DNA of 64,000 nt from the NCBI GenBank assembly GCA_963730535.1, contig CAVSRU010000018.1, positions 62,001 to 126,000 of the forward strand, written 5' to 3'. A program made the position numbers and the translations under genes. This document shows positions 25,760 to 34,584 of the stretch, in pieces; position 1 is the stretch's first letter, and every line of letters starts with the position of its first letter. The notes under the pieces were generated by a model that searched no databases, was not told the DNA's origin, and saw only the letters and a list, made by a program, of their open reading frames with translations. Source of the stretch: DASSUW01 sp963730535. GTDB lineage: Bacteria; Actinomycetota; Thermoleophilia; Solirubrobacterales; Solirubrobacteraceae.

Positions 25760-26871
25760 ACGACCTCCTTCTCGCGCGCGAAGCGGCCGTAGTTGTAATA
25801 CGCCGCGCATGCGCCCTCCGGCGAGACCATGCAGGTGCCGATCGCGTGCTCCGGCGTGCAGGCGGTGCCGAACACCTTGCACTCCCACGGCTTGATGACG
25901 CCCTTGAGCACCTCGCCGCACTGGCACGCCTTCGGGTCGGCCACGCGCACGCCCGGGACGCTGAAGCGCGCCTCGGCATCGAGGTCCGCGTACGCGTCCG
26001 ACAGCCGCAGCGCCGACTGCGAGATGAAGCCCAGCCCGCGCCACTCGAAGTGCGGCCGCAGCGCGAACACCTCGGCCATCGCGGCCAGCGCCCGCGCGTT
26101 GCCGTCGTACGGCACCACGCGCGTGTACTGGTTCTCGACCTCGCAGCGGCCCTCGGTGAGCTGGGCGAGGATCATGTGGATCGCGTGCAGGATGTCGAGC
26201 GGCTCGAAGCCGGCGATCACCACCGGGCGGCCGTAGTCGGCGGGGATGAACTCGAACGGCCGGGCGCCGACCACGGTCGACACGTGACCGGGGCCGATGA
26301 AGCCGTCGAGCCGGAGGTCGGGCGACTCGAGCAGCGCCCGCAGCGGCGGCACGATCGTCACGTGGTTGCACATGCAGGAGAAGTTCTTCATGCCCTCCGC
26401 GCGGGCGCGCATCAGCGTGAGCGCGGTCGACGGCGCGGTGGTCTCGAACCCGATCGCGAAGAAGACGACCTCGCGGTCGGGCTCGGCCTTGGCGATCCGC
26501 AGCGCGTCGAGCGGCGAGTAGACCATCCGCACGTCGGCGCCCTGCGCCTTCGCGTCGAGCAGCGTGCCGTTCGAGCCGGGCACCCGCAGCATGTCGCCGA
26601 AGCAGGTGAAGATCACGCCGGGCTGGCGCGCGATCGCGATCCCGTCGTCCACGCGGCCCATCGGGATCACGCACACCGGGCACCCGGGGCCGTGCACGAG
26701 CTCGACGTTCTCGGGCAGCAGGTCGTCCACCCCGTAGCGGTAGATCGAGTGGGTGTGGCCGCCGCAGACCTCCATGACCTTGTAGTGGCGGCCCGGCTCC
26801 ACCACGCCGAGGATCTGCGCCGCGACCTTCTGGCCCAGCGCGCCGTCGCGGAACTCGTCGACGAACTTCAT
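25756..26871 (-). CDS. hypD: Hydrogenase maturation protein HypD
   Basis: A 371-residue Fe-S protein that forms the scaffold, with HypC, on which the Fe(CN)2CO group is assembled. It has the conserved CGGHTHSIYRYGV (redox Cys), HGPGCPVCVIPMGRVDDGIA, FGDMLRVPGSNGTL, FFAIGFETTAPSTALTL and a C-terminal [4Fe-4S] segment (ACQCGEVLKG, WECKVFGTACTPEHAIGTCM). Its ATG shares a base with the stop of the second hypC-like gene. Length is normal. Confidence 0.97.
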   Translation of the reverse strand: MKFVDEFRDGALGQKVAAQILGVVEPGRHYKVMEVCGGHTHSIYRYGVDDLLPENVELVHGPGCPVCVIPMGRVDDGIAIARQPGVIFTCFGDMLRVPGSNGTLLDAKAQGADVRMVYSPLDALRIAKAEPDREVVFFAIGFETTAPSTALTLMRARAEGMKNFSCMCNHVTIVPPLRALLESPDLRLDGFIGPGHVSTVVGARPFEFIPADYGRPVVIAGFEPLDILHAIHMILAQLTEGRCEVENQYTRVVPYDGNARALAAMAEVFALRPHFEWRGLGFISQSALRLSDAYADLDAEARFSVPGVRVADPKACQCGEVLKGVIKPWECKVFGTACTPEHAIGTCMVSPEGACAAYYNYGRFAREKEVV

Positions 26872-27074
26872 CAGAGCTTCACCAGCCCAACGTCGGCGTG
26901 GACGAGCAGCCGGTCTCCCGCCTGGACGTCGTCGAGCAGCGCCACCTCCACCTCTCGCTCCTCGCCCTCCGCCTCGCAGACGGCGAGCGACTCGTGCACC
27001 TCTACGACCCGCATCTCGACCGCCACGTCGCCGCAGGTGATGCAGTGCGCGTCGTGCGGGTCGCAGGCGCTCAT
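26871..27074 (-). CDS. hypC: Second HypC/HupF-type hydrogenase maturation chaperone
   Basis: A 67-residue OB-fold protein. MSACDPHDAHCITCGDVAVE followed by MRVVEVHESLAVCE and the C-terminal GDRLLVHADVGLVKL match a HypC subtype that begins with DPHDAHCITCGD instead of the Cys2 of classic HypC. Two different HypC proteins in one operon could serve separate steps: complex with HypD, and chaperoning the large-subunit precursor. It overlaps the first hypC by 4 bases and hypD by 1 base. Confidence 0.9.
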   Translation of the reverse strand: MSACDPHDAHCITCGDVAVEMRVVEVHESLAVCEAEGEEREVEVALLDDVQAGDRLLVHADVGLVKL

Positions 27075-27349
27075 TCGATCGCGCTCGCCTTGAGCTCCTC
27101 GAGTTCCTGCTCGTACTCGGCGCCCATGTTCTCGAGCAGGCGGCGGGTGGCGATCGCCTCCTCCTCGTCGACCTTCGAGAGCGCGAAGCCGACGTGGATC
27201 AGGACCCAGTCACCCTCCTGCGCGCTGTCCCCGCCGACGTCCAGGAGGCCGATGTTCACCGTGCGCCGCACGCCCGCCACGTCCACGGTGGCGAGGCGGT
27301 TCGCTGCGTCTATGACCTCCACGATCCGACCAGGGATGGCCAGGCACAC
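27071..27349 (-). CDS. hypC: Hydrogenase assembly chaperone HypC
   Basis: A 92-residue chaperone. With the GTG at 27349 the protein starts MCLAIPGRIVEV, placing the essential Cys at position 2, the residue that binds the Fe(CN)2CO group after Met removal. This decides the start against an upstream ATG at 27376. A GGGAGG ribosome-binding site lies 6 bases upstream. The OB-fold (VDVAGVRRTVNIGLLDVG, GDWVLIHVGFALSKVDEEEA) is standard; the C-terminal tail is acidic. It is the first gene of the 15-gene hydrogenase operon. Confidence 0.95.
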   Translation of the reverse strand: MCLAIPGRIVEVIDAANRLATVDVAGVRRTVNIGLLDVGGDSAQEGDWVLIHVGFALSKVDEEEAIATRRLLENMGAEYEQELEELKASAIE

Positions 27350-27374
27350 AGGGATCCTCCCTCGGCTCCCGGGC

Positions 27375-27402
27375 AACCTATCGCTTGTGACGAAAACTGC
27401 AA
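27375..27402 (-). promoter_or_regulatory. Candidate promoter of the hydrogenase operon
   Basis: Read on the minus strand, TTGCAG (27402-27397) is separated by 16 bases from TAGGTT (27380-27375), followed about 26 bases later by the hypC GTG. The patch is A/T-richer than its surroundings and lies in the only sizeable gap (about 120 bp) between the hyp operon and the divergent nuo genes. No operator was recognised. Confidence 0.3.
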
Positions 27403-27468
27403 GGTGAGATCAGCGGCGACGTCAGGCAGCGAACCGTGGCCGGAACCTCGTAGCATCCGGCCTCGCTC

Positions 27469-28089
27469 ATGGCGGAGGTCCTCTTCTTCATCGCCGCGAT
27501 CGGCGCCGTAGCCGGCGCGGTGGGCACCGTCTCGCTGCGCAATCCGTTCTATGCGGTGCTGGCGCTCGTCTGCCACCTGCTGGCGCTCGCCGCCCTCTTC
27601 CTCCTGCTGCGCGCCGAATTCGTGGCCGCCGCCCAGGTCGTCGTCTACGCCGGCGCCGTGATGGTGCTCTACGTCTTCGTCGTCGCCTACGTGGGCGGCT
27701 CCGGCGAGCCGCTCAGCGTCGCCGGCGGGGCGTCGCTGCGCTTCGCGTCGATCCTCTTCGCGCTCGTGCTCTTCGTCGAGCTGACGATCGCGCTCGTTGG
27801 GACCGCACTGTCGGCGCTGGAGACCGAGGGCGCGGGATACGCCTCCGGGTTCGGGACGCCCGCCGAGGTCGGCGAGCTGTTCCTGACCAAGTTCCTCGTC
27901 GCGTTCGAGATCGCGTCGCTGCTGTTGCTCATCGCCGCCGTCGGCGCCGTGATCCTCGCGCGCCGCCGAGCCGGTCTCGGCGAGCCGGGCGAGGTCTCGG
28001 TCGCCGACGTCATGCGCGGCCGCGAGATCACCGCGTCCGACCCCGCTGTCGGCTCGATGCTCGAAGCGGCCGGGCCGCCCAAGCGATGA
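27469..28089 (+). CDS. nuoJ: NADH-quinone oxidoreductase subunit J
   Basis: A 206-residue membrane protein of the proton-pumping arm of complex I. Five hydrophobic helices are visible, with AGAVMVLYVFVVAYVGGSGE, the characteristic AGAxxVLxxFV helix (pi-bulge region of TM3), and a C-terminal cytoplasmic tail ending about LEAAGPPKR. ATG 27469 has no clear ribosome-binding site but lies 12 bases after TAGCAT (27451-27456), so it could be leaderless. It starts the nuoJKLMN set; nuoA-I are not here. It overlaps nuoK by 4 bases. Confidence 0.95.
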   Translation: MAEVLFFIAAIGAVAGAVGTVSLRNPFYAVLALVCHLLALAALFLLLRAEFVAAAQVVVYAGAVMVLYVFVVAYVGGSGEPLSVAGGASLRFASILFALVLFVELTIALVGTALSALETEGAGYASGFGTPAEVGELFLTKFLVAFEIASLLLLIAAVGAVILARRRAGLGEPGEVSVADVMRGREITASDPAVGSMLEAAGPPKR

Positions 28090-28385
28090 ACCTCACCTGG
28101 TACCTCGTGGTGTCGGCGCTCATCTTCTCCATCGGCGCCGGCGGCGTGCTCGTGCGCCGGAACCCGCTCGTGATCCTGCTCTGCATCGAGCTGATGCTCA
28201 ACGCGGCCAACCTGGCGCTCGTCGGCTTCTCGCGCGCGCACGGGAACATGGACGGGCAGATGTTCGCCCTGATCGTGATGGTCGTGGCGGCCTGCGAGGT
28301 CGCCGTCGGCCTCGGGCTGATCGTCGCGCTGTTCCGCCGCCGGCTGCCGATCGACGTCGACGAGCTGCGGGAACTTCAAGGATGA
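28086..28385 (+). CDS. nuoK: NADH-quinone oxidoreductase subunit K
   Basis: A 99-residue protein with three membrane helices. The helix LVILLCIELMLNAANLALVG contains the conserved membrane Glu used in proton transfer, and the third helix carries VVAACEVAVGLGLIVALFRR with the second conserved Glu. Length and layout are those of NuoK. Both ends overlap neighbours by 4 bases, so it is translated together with nuoJ and nuoL. Confidence 0.97.
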   Translation: MNLTWYLVVSALIFSIGAGGVLVRRNPLVILLCIELMLNAANLALVGFSRAHGNMDGQMFALIVMVVAACEVAVGLGLIVALFRRRLPIDVDELRELQG

Positions 28386-30399
28386 GCCTGACGACCTACG
28401 GGTGGCTCGTGCTCGCGTTCCCGCTGGGGGGGACGGTGCTCATCGGGCTCACCTGGCGGCTGCTGCCGGCCCGCGCGCACGGGATCCTCGGCACGCTGGC
28501 CATCGCGCTCTCGTTCGCGGCGGCCGTGCTCGCGTTCTTCGAGCTCGAGTCGCTCGGCGAGGAGGAGCGCCAGGTCGTCGCGGTCGGGTGGAACTACGCG
28601 GTCGCCAACGGGGTCGACGCCAAGGTCTCGATCCTGATCGACCCGCTGAGCACGCTGATGATGCTCGTCGTCTCGGGCGTCTCGATGCTCATCCACCTCT
28701 ACTCGGTCGCCTACATGGGCGGCGACCGCGGCTACACGCGCTTCTTCGCGTACCTGAACTTCTTCGTGTTCAGCATGCTGCTGCTGGTCCTGGCCGCGAA
28801 CTTCTTCCTGCTGATCGTGGGCTGGGCGTTCGTCGGTGCCGCGTCGTACCTGCTGATCTCGTTCTGGTACCGGCGCACGACGGCCACACAGGCCGGCATC
28901 AAGGCGTTCGTCATCAACGTGGTCGGCGACGTCGGCCTCGTGCTCGGCACCTACTTCATCTTCCGCGGCACGGGGTCGCTCGACTTCCTGACCACGTTCG
29001 AGGAGGTCGGGACGGCCTTCGGGCGCAACGACGGCGACCTCGTCGCCGGCTGCCTGCTGCTGCTCGTCGGCGCGTTCGCCAAGTCGGCCCAGGTGCCGCT
29101 CCACACCTGGCTCCCGGACGCCATGGAGGGCCCGACGCCGGTCTCCGCCCTGATCCACGCGGCCACGATGGTGACCGCCGGCGTCTACCTGATCGCGCGC
29201 ATGCACCCGCTGTTCGAGCAGGCGCCGATAGCGGCCGACGTGGGGGCCATCCTGGGCTGCGCCACGCTGCTCATCGCGGCCACGATCGGCCTCGTCGTCA
29301 CCGACCTCAAGCGCGTGATCGCGTACTCGACCATGTCGCAGATCGGCTACATGGTCATGGCCGTCTGCTCGGCCGCCTACGCGGCGGGCATGTTCCACCT
29401 GATGACGCACGCCTTCTTCAAGGCGCTGCTCTTCATGGCCGCCGGCTCGGTGATCGCCGCCATGGCCGGCACGCAGAACCTCGACCGCATGGGCGGCTTC
29501 CGGAGGGCGATGCCTTTCACGTTCGGCTGCATGGTGATCGGCGGCCTCGCGCTCTCCGGCGTCCCGCCCTTCTCGGGCTTCTTCTCCAAGGACGAGATCA
29601 TCGCGGTGCTGTTCGCGCGCGAGGACTGGCACGTCGTGCTCGGCCTACTCGGCTACGTCGGGTCGTTCATGACCGCGATCTACACGTTCCGGATGATCTT
29701 CCGGGCGTTCGCGGGCGAGCCAGTGGCCGAGGCGCGCGAGCTGCTCGACCACGGCCACCTGTACCACCCCGAGCACCCGACGAACCCGATGACCGGCGAG
29801 ATCGAGGACACCGACGTCGGCTTCCCGAGTCCGGAGCACCACATCGCCGAGCGGGAGGCGCCGATGAAGGCGGCGATGGGCACGCTCGCCCTGCTCGCGC
29901 TCCTCGGCGGCGCCGTGCAGATCCCGAGGCTCAACGAGGCGCTGCACCACTTCCTCGAGCCGTCGTTCCACGACTCGCGCTTCTACGAGGAGCTCGAGCC
30001 CTCCGGCGCGCTCACGACCGTCGGCCTCCTGATCGGCGCGGCGATCGCGCTGCTCGGCATCTTCGTCGCCTACACGCCTCTGGGTGCGGTCGCCCGAGCG
30101 CCCGCACGCGCTCCAGCAGCGGTTCGCGTTCGCCGCACCGGCTCTTCGTCAACAAGTGGTACTTCGACGAGGGGATCGATCTGCTCGTGGTCCGCCCGAT
30201 GGCGTGGTTCGGCCGCTTCGCGAGCTCGACGTTCGAGCGGGCCTTCGTCAACGGCGCGCTGGTGGGCGGGACCAGCGGCCTCGTCCGCCTCGGCTCGGCG
30301 GCCGTCCGCCGCGCGCAGAACGGCTACCTGCGCTACTACGCCGCGCTGCTGCTGATGGGCATCACGACGCTCGGCGCCTACTTCCTGATCTCCGCATGA
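28382..30399 (+). pseudogene. nuoL: NADH-quinone oxidoreductase subunit L, with two single-base frameshifts near the 3' end
   Basis: The antiporter-like subunit is complete up to about residue 565: SYLLISFWYRRTTATQAGIK, AKSAQVPLHTWLPDAMEGPT (Lys/His/Glu of the proton path), GPTPVSALIHAATMVTAGVY and DLKRVIAYSTMSQIGYM. At about 30077 the frame changes (expected VAYTLWVRSPERPHALQQRF), and at about 30138 it changes again (expected FVNKWYFDEGIDLLVVRPM), to end at the TGA overlapping nuoM. Each event is one extra C or G. The rest of the operon is intact and complex I needs NuoL, so a sequence error is at least as likely as decay. If real, the lateral helix and last TM would be lost. Confidence 0.85.
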
Positions 30400-31862
30400 C
30401 GATCCACCTGTCGATCCTCATCTTCTGGCCGCTCCTGCTGGCGGTGCTGGGTGGGGTCGCGCCACGCGGCGTCGCGCCGCTGTTCGCGGTCGTCGGCGCC
30501 TTCGTCCCGCTCGGCTACGCGGTGATCATGCTCGCCGACTTCGACACCGGGGCCGCGGCGCTCCAGTACGTCACGGACGACGCGTGGATCGACGAGCTCG
30601 GCATCCGCTACTCGCTCGGCATCGACGGGCTCAACCTGTGGCTGGTGGCGCTGACCACGCTGCTGTTCGCGGCGTCGGCGCTGTGGGTCGCGCTGCGGCC
30701 TCCGGTCCGGGCCAAGCTGTTCGCCCTCCACTTCGGGATCGCGGAGACCGCGGTGCTCGGCGCCTTCGTGGCCCAGGACCTCGCGCTCTTCGTCCTCTTC
30801 TTCGACCTCATGCTGGTGCCGTTCTACTTCCTGCTCGGCCAGTGGGGCGGCCCAGACCGCGTGGCCGCCGCCGTGAAGATGGTCGTCTACACGCTGGTCG
30901 GGTCGCTGCTCATGCTCGCGGCGGCGGTGGCCACCGCGGTGCTCTCTTCCCCCGGCGAGCTGACGTTCGCGCTCGCCGACCTGCGGGAGAACCTGCTCGG
31001 CGAGGGCACGCAGAAGCTGCTGTTCGCGGCCTTCGCCCTCGCGTTCCTGATCAAGATGCCGAGCTTCCCGTTCCACGGCTGGATGCCCGACGCCTACCGC
31101 AACATGCCGCTCCCGGTGCTCGCGGTCTTCTCCGGCGTGGTCTCGAAGGTCGCGGCCTACGGCTTCCTGCGGATCGCGCTGCCGCTGTTCCCGGAGGCCG
31201 TCGCCGACTGGCAGCTGATCCTGCTCATCATCGCGCTGCTTTCGATCGTCTACGGCTCGGTGGTCGCCTTCACGCAGACGAACATCCGCCTCATCCTCGG
31301 CTACTCGTCGATCGCCCAGCTCGGGTTCATCACGCTGGGGATCTTCGCGCTCGATCCCGAGGGCCGCGGGGCGCAGGGCGCGCTGCTCCAGGCCGTCAAC
31401 CACGGCCTGGTGGTCGCGCCGCTGTTCCTGATCGCCGCGCTGCTCGCCGCCCGGGCCGCGGGCTCGGAGGACCTGCGTGACATGGGCGGCATCGCCACGC
31501 GAGCGCCGGTCCTGGCCACGCTGTTCCTGATCGTGACGCTGGCCACGCTGGCCATGCCCGGCTCAGCCAACTTCGTCGGCGAGTTCTTCATCCTCCTCGG
31601 CGTCTTCCAGTCCAAGCTGGCGGTAGCGATCATCGCCTCGACGGGCGTCGTGCTCGCCTCGGTCTACGCGCTGCGGCTCTACATCCGCTCCATGCACAAC
31701 CGCGAGGGGCCGGCCGTCACGTCGTTTGACATGGGGCTGCGCGACGCGATCGTGCTCGTCCCGCTCGTGCTGGCCGTCCTCGCGTTCGCGGTCTACCCGC
31801 AGCTCGCGCTCGAGGCCGGTGAGGGCGCCGTGCAGGCCGTCACGGAGGCGGTGGCGCGATGA
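30396..31862 (+). CDS. nuoM: NADH-quinone oxidoreductase subunit M
   Basis: A 488-residue antiporter-like subunit with about 14 helices. Diagnostic stretches: SLGIDGLNLWLVALTTLLF, VLFFDLMLVPFYFLLGQWGG (conserved Glu replaced by Asp in this helix), FLIKMPSFPFHGWMPDAYRN (Lys and HGWxPDA), NIRLILGYSSIAQLGFITLG and QAVNHGLVVAPLFL. The ATG overlaps the end of nuoL by 4 bases and the stop overlaps nuoN by 4. Confidence 0.96.
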   Translation: MTIHLSILIFWPLLLAVLGGVAPRGVAPLFAVVGAFVPLGYAVIMLADFDTGAAALQYVTDDAWIDELGIRYSLGIDGLNLWLVALTTLLFAASALWVALRPPVRAKLFALHFGIAETAVLGAFVAQDLALFVLFFDLMLVPFYFLLGQWGGPDRVAAAVKMVVYTLVGSLLMLAAAVATAVLSSPGELTFALADLRENLLGEGTQKLLFAAFALAFLIKMPSFPFHGWMPDAYRNMPLPVLAVFSGVVSKVAAYGFLRIALPLFPEAVADWQLILLIIALLSIVYGSVVAFTQTNIRLILGYSSIAQLGFITLGIFALDPEGRGAQGALLQAVNHGLVVAPLFLIAALLAARAAGSEDLRDMGGIATRAPVLATLFLIVTLATLAMPGSANFVGEFFILLGVFQSKLAVAIIASTGVVLASVYALRLYIRSMHNREGPAVTSFDMGLRDAIVLVPLVLAVLAFAVYPQLALEAGEGAVQAVTEAVAR

Positions 31863-33403
31863 CGCCGCAGGCGCCGAAGATCGACTGGGAGGCGCTCTCC
31901 CCGCTGGTCGCGCTGGCGGCCGGGGCCTGCATCGTGCTCCTCGTGGGGCTGCTGCGCGGCCGCTTCGCCCGCCGCCACCTCACCCCGGCGCTGACGGTGG
32001 TGACGCTGGGCGCCACCGCCGGGCTCGGCGTGTGGCAGTGGGGCGTGAACGCGTCGATCATCGAGGGGGCGCTGGCGATCGACGACCTCACGCTGTCGCT
32101 GACGATGGTGTTCGTGGTCGGCGGCATCGCCGCGGTGCTGCTCTCGTGGCGCTCGTCGGCGGCCGAGGAGGCCGGCGAGGGCGAGTACTACGCGCTGCTG
32201 CTCAGCTCGGTGCTCGGCATGGTCGTGCTCGTCGCCGCCCAGAACCTCGTGACGCTGTTCCTGGGCTTCGAGCTGCTCTCGATCCCGCTCTACGTGCTGT
32301 GCGCGACGCACATGCGGCGCGAGCACTCGCTCGAGTCGGGCCTCAAGTACCTCATCATCGGCTCGGTCGGCTCGGCCACCCTGCTGTACGGGCTCGCGTT
32401 CCTGTACGGGGCGACGGGCTCGACCGACTTCTCGGGGATCGCCGCCGCGGGCGCCGAGATGAGCGACGACGTGCTCTTCCTCACCGGCATCGCGCTGGTG
32501 GTGGCCGGGCTGGCCTTCAAGGCGTCGGTAGCGCCGTTCCACCAGTGGACGCCGGACGTCTACGAGGGCGCGCCGACACCCGTCACGGCCTTCATGGCGG
32601 TGGCCACCAAGGCCGCCGCGTTCGGCGTGATGCTGCGGCTCTTCGACGTCGCGCTGATCGACGCGGCGACGGCCTGGGGACCGGCGCTGGCGACCCTGGC
32701 CGCGGTCACCATCGTCGTCGGCAACGCGGGCGCGATCGGGCAGTCGTCGCTGAAGCGACTGATCGCGTACTCGTCGGTCGCGCAGGCGGGCTACATGCTG
32801 GCCGGCGTGGTGGTGTCGACGAGCCTCGGCGTGCAGGCGACGGTCTTCTACCTGTTCGGCTACACGGTCATGAACCTCGCCGCCTTCGCGGTGATCGTGG
32901 CGCGGGAGCGGGAGACGCCGCTGGGTGACGACATCTCCTCGCTGTACGGGCTGGGGTCGACGCGGCCGTGGCTCGCGTGGCCGATCACGATCGCGATGCT
33001 CGGCCTCGCCGGCCTCCCGGCCACGGTCGGCTTCTTCGGCAAGCTGTATCTGATCCGGGCGGCCGTGGACAACGACTACGGCTGGCTCGGCGCGGTGATC
33101 GTGATCGGCTCGGCGATCTCGCTCGTGTACTACCTGCGGGTCATCGCCGCCGTCTGGATGCGGTCGCCGTCCGAGGCGCCGGTCGCCCGCGTGGCGGTGG
33201 CCGGTCCCGGCGGGCGGCCGGCGATCGCGGGCGGATCGCACGAGGCCGACGCGCCTGCGGCGGCGGAGCGGCGGGTCACGCAGCTCGAGGTCCTCTTCGT
33301 CGGCGTGGTCTGCGCGCTCGCCACGATCGTCTTCGGCATCTTTCCCGAGCCACTGTTCGACGTCGCCCGCGACGCGGGCGCCGCGCTGACGAACCTGGTC
33401 TGA
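31859..33403 (+). CDS. nuoN: NADH-quinone oxidoreductase subunit N
   Basis: A 514-residue antiporter-like membrane subunit, last gene of the nuoJKLMN set. It has FLGFELLSIPLYVLCATHMR (conserved Glu), YLIIGSVGSATLLYGLAFLY, AGLAFKASVAPFHQWTPDVY (Lys and HQWxPDVYEGAPTP), NAGAIGQSSLKRLIAYSSVA and AGLPATVGFFGKLYLI. A 35-residue hydrophilic loop with an Ala/Gly-rich insert lies before the last helix. ATG overlaps nuoM by 4 bases. Confidence 0.96.
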   Translation: MTPQAPKIDWEALSPLVALAAGACIVLLVGLLRGRFARRHLTPALTVVTLGATAGLGVWQWGVNASIIEGALAIDDLTLSLTMVFVVGGIAAVLLSWRSSAAEEAGEGEYYALLLSSVLGMVVLVAAQNLVTLFLGFELLSIPLYVLCATHMRREHSLESGLKYLIIGSVGSATLLYGLAFLYGATGSTDFSGIAAAGAEMSDDVLFLTGIALVVAGLAFKASVAPFHQWTPDVYEGAPTPVTAFMAVATKAAAFGVMLRLFDVALIDAATAWGPALATLAAVTIVVGNAGAIGQSSLKRLIAYSSVAQAGYMLAGVVVSTSLGVQATVFYLFGYTVMNLAAFAVIVARERETPLGDDISSLYGLGSTRPWLAWPITIAMLGLAGLPATVGFFGKLYLIRAAVDNDYGWLGAVIVIGSAISLVYYLRVIAAVWMRSPSEAPVARVAVAGPGGRPAIAGGSHEADAPAAAERRVTQLEVLFVGVVCALATIVFGIFPEPLFDVARDAGAALTNLV

Positions 33404-33443
33404 GCCTGGGGGCGAGCTTTCGCCGCGCCCGCCTACGGGTGGC

Positions 33444-34580
33444 GTGGGCCGGGAGTCGGGTCAGGCATCGATCGAGTACGCGGCCGTGCTGGGGCTCGTG
33501 GCGGCCGCGCTCGCCGCCGCGGGCACGGCCGGCGGGCTGGACGGCGTGGGGCGCGCGGTCGCCTCGGGCCTGCGGACCGGCGTCTGCATCGTGGCGGGCG
33601 ACGTGTGCCGGGCATCGGACGCGGAGGCGGCGGGTCTGGAGCCGTGCACGGTGCACGAGCGCTCGCGCGGGAGCGCCGGGACGGTCGTGCTGGCGTCGGT
33701 GCGGCTGGGCGGCGGCGGGAAGTGGACCGTCGCGTCGCGCTCGGACGGGTCGGTGCTCGTCACCGAGAGCGAGGACCGGGCCGTGGGCGCGTCCGCCGGG
33801 CTCGGCGTCGAGGCGAGCCCGCTGGGGATCGAGGTCGGGGTCGAGGGGCGGTACGAGCTCGTGCTGGGGTCGGGGCGCACGTGGGAGCTCCCGGACGCCG
33901 AGGCGGCGCGCCGGTTCTTCGCGGCGCCCGCCGAGTCGCGGCCGCCGCCGACGTGGCGGTTCGGCCAGGCCGACTCGGTGCTGGCCGGCGGTCTGGTCGC
34001 CGACGCGGCCGGGGTGGAGCTGACCGGCGTCGAGACGTCCGTGCACGCGGCGGCCGGCGCCCGCGTCGGCCGCGGGCGCACGACGCTGTACTTCCGCGGC
34101 CGGCTCGACGGTCCCGGCGCGTGGCTGTGGACGCCCGCCGGGACCCGACGAGCGCCAGGCCCGACGACGGGAGACGTGGTGGTCGAGCTGACGCGCGAGC
34201 GCGGGCGGCTGCGCGAGCTGGCGTTCCGGACGGTCGAGCCCGGCGGGCGGACCGGCGAGGTGGTCGAGACGGTCGGGCGGCTCGACCTGCGCTCGCCGGC
34301 GAACCGCGCGGCGGTCGACCCGCTGCTGCGCCGGCGGGCGCCGTGGCCGCCGGCGGTCGCCCGCGACCTGCGCGCGGCCGCGCTGCGGACCGTCCAGGCG
34401 GGGACCGTCGAGCGAGCGGTCTACGGCGTGCGCGAGGACGCTCACGAGCTCGACGTCGAGGTGCGGCTCGGCGTCGCGCTCGGGATCGACGTGGAGCGCG
34501 TCGACGTCGAGCGCCGGCTGCTCGAGGCGTCGGCGTGGACGCCCGGCTCCCGCGAGCGCGAGCGCGTCGACTGCGAGTGA
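33444..34580 (+). CDS. Flp/TadE-like pilin N-terminus joined to a large hydrophilic domain
   Basis: A 378-residue protein of unknown function. The N-terminus MGRESGQASIEYAAVLGLVA has the prepilin-peptidase layout of Flp-type pilins: Gly, then a hydrophobic helix with Glu at +5 (GQASIEYA). Real Flp pilins are only about 60 residues; here about 340 hydrophilic, Arg/Gly-rich residues follow, with two Cys pairs (CIVAGDVC, then EPCTVHE) and a C-terminal Cys. It could be a minor pilin or a surface protein anchored by the helix. It is a lone gene between nuoN and a convergent oxidoreductase (4-base gap). GTG 33444 is the likely start. Confidence 0.7.
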   Translation: MGRESGQASIEYAAVLGLVAAALAAAGTAGGLDGVGRAVASGLRTGVCIVAGDVCRASDAEAAGLEPCTVHERSRGSAGTVVLASVRLGGGGKWTVASRSDGSVLVTESEDRAVGASAGLGVEASPLGIEVGVEGRYELVLGSGRTWELPDAEAARRFFAAPAESRPPPTWRFGQADSVLAGGLVADAAGVELTGVETSVHAAAGARVGRGRTTLYFRGRLDGPGAWLWTPAGTRRAPGPTTGDVVVELTRERGRLRELAFRTVEPGGRTGEVVETVGRLDLRSPANRAAVDPLLRRRAPWPPAVARDLRAAALRTVQAGTVERAVYGVREDAHELDVEVRLGVALGIDVERVDVERRLLEASAWTPGSRERERVDCE

Positions 34581-34584
34581 CGCC

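Noticed and set aside
28382..30399. nuoL frameshifts as programmed ribosomal frameshifting
   Set aside because: Two shifts within 60 bases, no slippery heptamer and no conserved precedent in NuoL; error or decay is simpler.
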